Below are positions 5,700-5,981 of a DNA stretch of 5,981 nucleotides, one piece after another. This stretch comes from an uncultured Bacteroidales bacterium. GTDB lineage: Bacteria > Bacteroidota > Bacteroidia > Bacteroidales > Paludibacteraceae. The DNA is taken from positions 1 through 5,981 of the forward strand of contig ONXE01000118.1 in the NCBI GenBank assembly GCA_900321775.1. The letters are read 5' to 3'. The translations under genes were made by a program, and so were the position numbers. How positions within the stretch are numbered: the stretch's first letter is position 1; each line of letters opens with the position of its first letter. Below the pieces are notes generated by a model. That model searched no databases, was not told where the DNA came from, and saw only the letters and a list, made by a program, of their open reading frames with translations.

Positions 5700-5981
5700 A
5701 AAAGTCAGAGGGCTTCATACTCCTCTGTCTGCTTAGCAGCCACCGGTCTAAGGCTATCTATGAAAGCCACCGGCTCTCAGTCGCGCGCAGGAGAAACTAC
5801 TATGCGCTTCACCCTACCTTAGGGGAGGAGTTGAGGTGGGAAATGGGAAGAGAGTAGCAAGAAGTATGCAGGCTCTCTTCATCAGGTCCCGATGAAAGTA
5901 CGTGAGGACTCACGCGTGTGTATTATACGTAGTATAATACTAAAGGGAGAGAATTAGGGGAAAAAGATACCAACTAAAAAA
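5700..5981. other. intergenic stretch without a supportable gene, several short hairpins
   Basis: No reading frame here has a family match, a plausible start or the codon character of the neighbours. What can be seen: an inverted repeat CAGAGG/CCTCTG (5706-5711, 5722-5727); CTGC-TTA-GCAG (5729-5739); a 9-bp direct repeat AGCCACCGG (5738 and 5765), the second copy forming AGCC-ACC-GGCT (5765-5775); CCCTA-CCT-TAGGG (5812-5824) leading into a G-rich stretch to 5850; and three hairpins in a row at 5878-5940. The last 40 nt are purine-rich. The region could hold the upstream signals of a gene beyond the right edge, a remnant of a non-coding repeat, or a small RNA. Confidence 0.5.
5878..5940. repeat. 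three consecutive stem-loops
   Basis: Three perfect short inverted repeats follow each other: TTCATC/GATGAA with a 7-nt loop (5878-5896), CGTGAG/CTCACG with a 2-nt centre (5901-5914), and GTATTATAC/GTATAATAC with a GTA loop (5920-5940). The 9-bp arms of the third are very unlikely by chance. The third is AT-rich with no T-run after it on the + strand, so it does not look like a terminator. It may be a protein-binding operator, part of a structured RNA, or a relative of the 3-nt-loop palindromes at 4037-4301. Confidence 0.5.

Noticed and set aside
5760..5822. 20-codon frame starting MKATGSQSRAGE
   Set aside because: There is no ribosome-binding site or promoter and no known small-protein match; random frames of this size are common.
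5821..5850. G-quadruplex in the G-rich stretch
   Set aside because: The G-runs are uneven (4, 2, 2, 3, 3), so only a weak two-layer form is possible; nothing else supports it.
5507..5857. 116-codon open frame on the + strand
   Set aside because: It starts inside glyA on the opposite strand, crosses the glyA promoter, and its product has no domain or signal; composition looks like translated non-coding DNA.

Overview
The window looks like chromosomal DNA of a member of the Bacteroidota, order Bacteroidales, perhaps Prevotellaceae-like (the family level is a guess). Three things point there: two protein families largely confined to this phylum (DUF4249 and DUF4293), a promoter upstream of glyA matching the Bacteroidota -33/-7 pattern (TANNTTTG), and the near absence of Shine-Dalgarno sequences before good starts. 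Base composition is moderate, and no tRNA, rRNA, insertion sequence or CRISPR array was seen.

Positions 2-4033 hold four closely packed genes on the + strand that are probably co-transcribed. They are the 3' part of a DUF4249 surface lipoprotein gene (cut by the window edge), a small four-helix membrane protein of the DUF4293 family, rlmN (the radical-SAM 23S rRNA/tRNA adenine C2 methyltransferase), and an exported protein with a formylglycine-generating-enzyme-like (SUMF1/FGE) domain. Gaps are 5, 2 and 41 nt. The products act in different places (outer surface, inner membrane, ribosome and tRNA, periplasm), so the arrangement looks like a housekeeping transcription unit and not a pathway. 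The C-terminal part of the exported protein contains what looks like a second, decayed FGE domain.

Positions 4034-4304 are the gap between this operon and the convergent glyA gene. An unusual array fills it almost exactly, from 3 nt after one stop codon to 3 nt before the other. Thirteen perfect small palindromes, each with a 3-nt loop, begin with A, end with T and have a C-G loop-closing pair. Most are separated by a 7-nt spacer GTTRRTN. Stem sequence and length vary (2 to 6 bp) while complementarity is kept. The spacer orientation flips in the middle, so the block is an overall inverted structure. This is the most interesting part of the window.

Positions 4305-5585 on the - strand encode glyA (serine hydroxymethyltransferase), with a recognisable Bacteroidota promoter at 5628-5659. 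Positions 5700-5981 have no supportable gene. They hold several short hairpins, including a 9-bp palindrome again with a GTA loop, and one palindrome that differs by a single base from a member of the main array.
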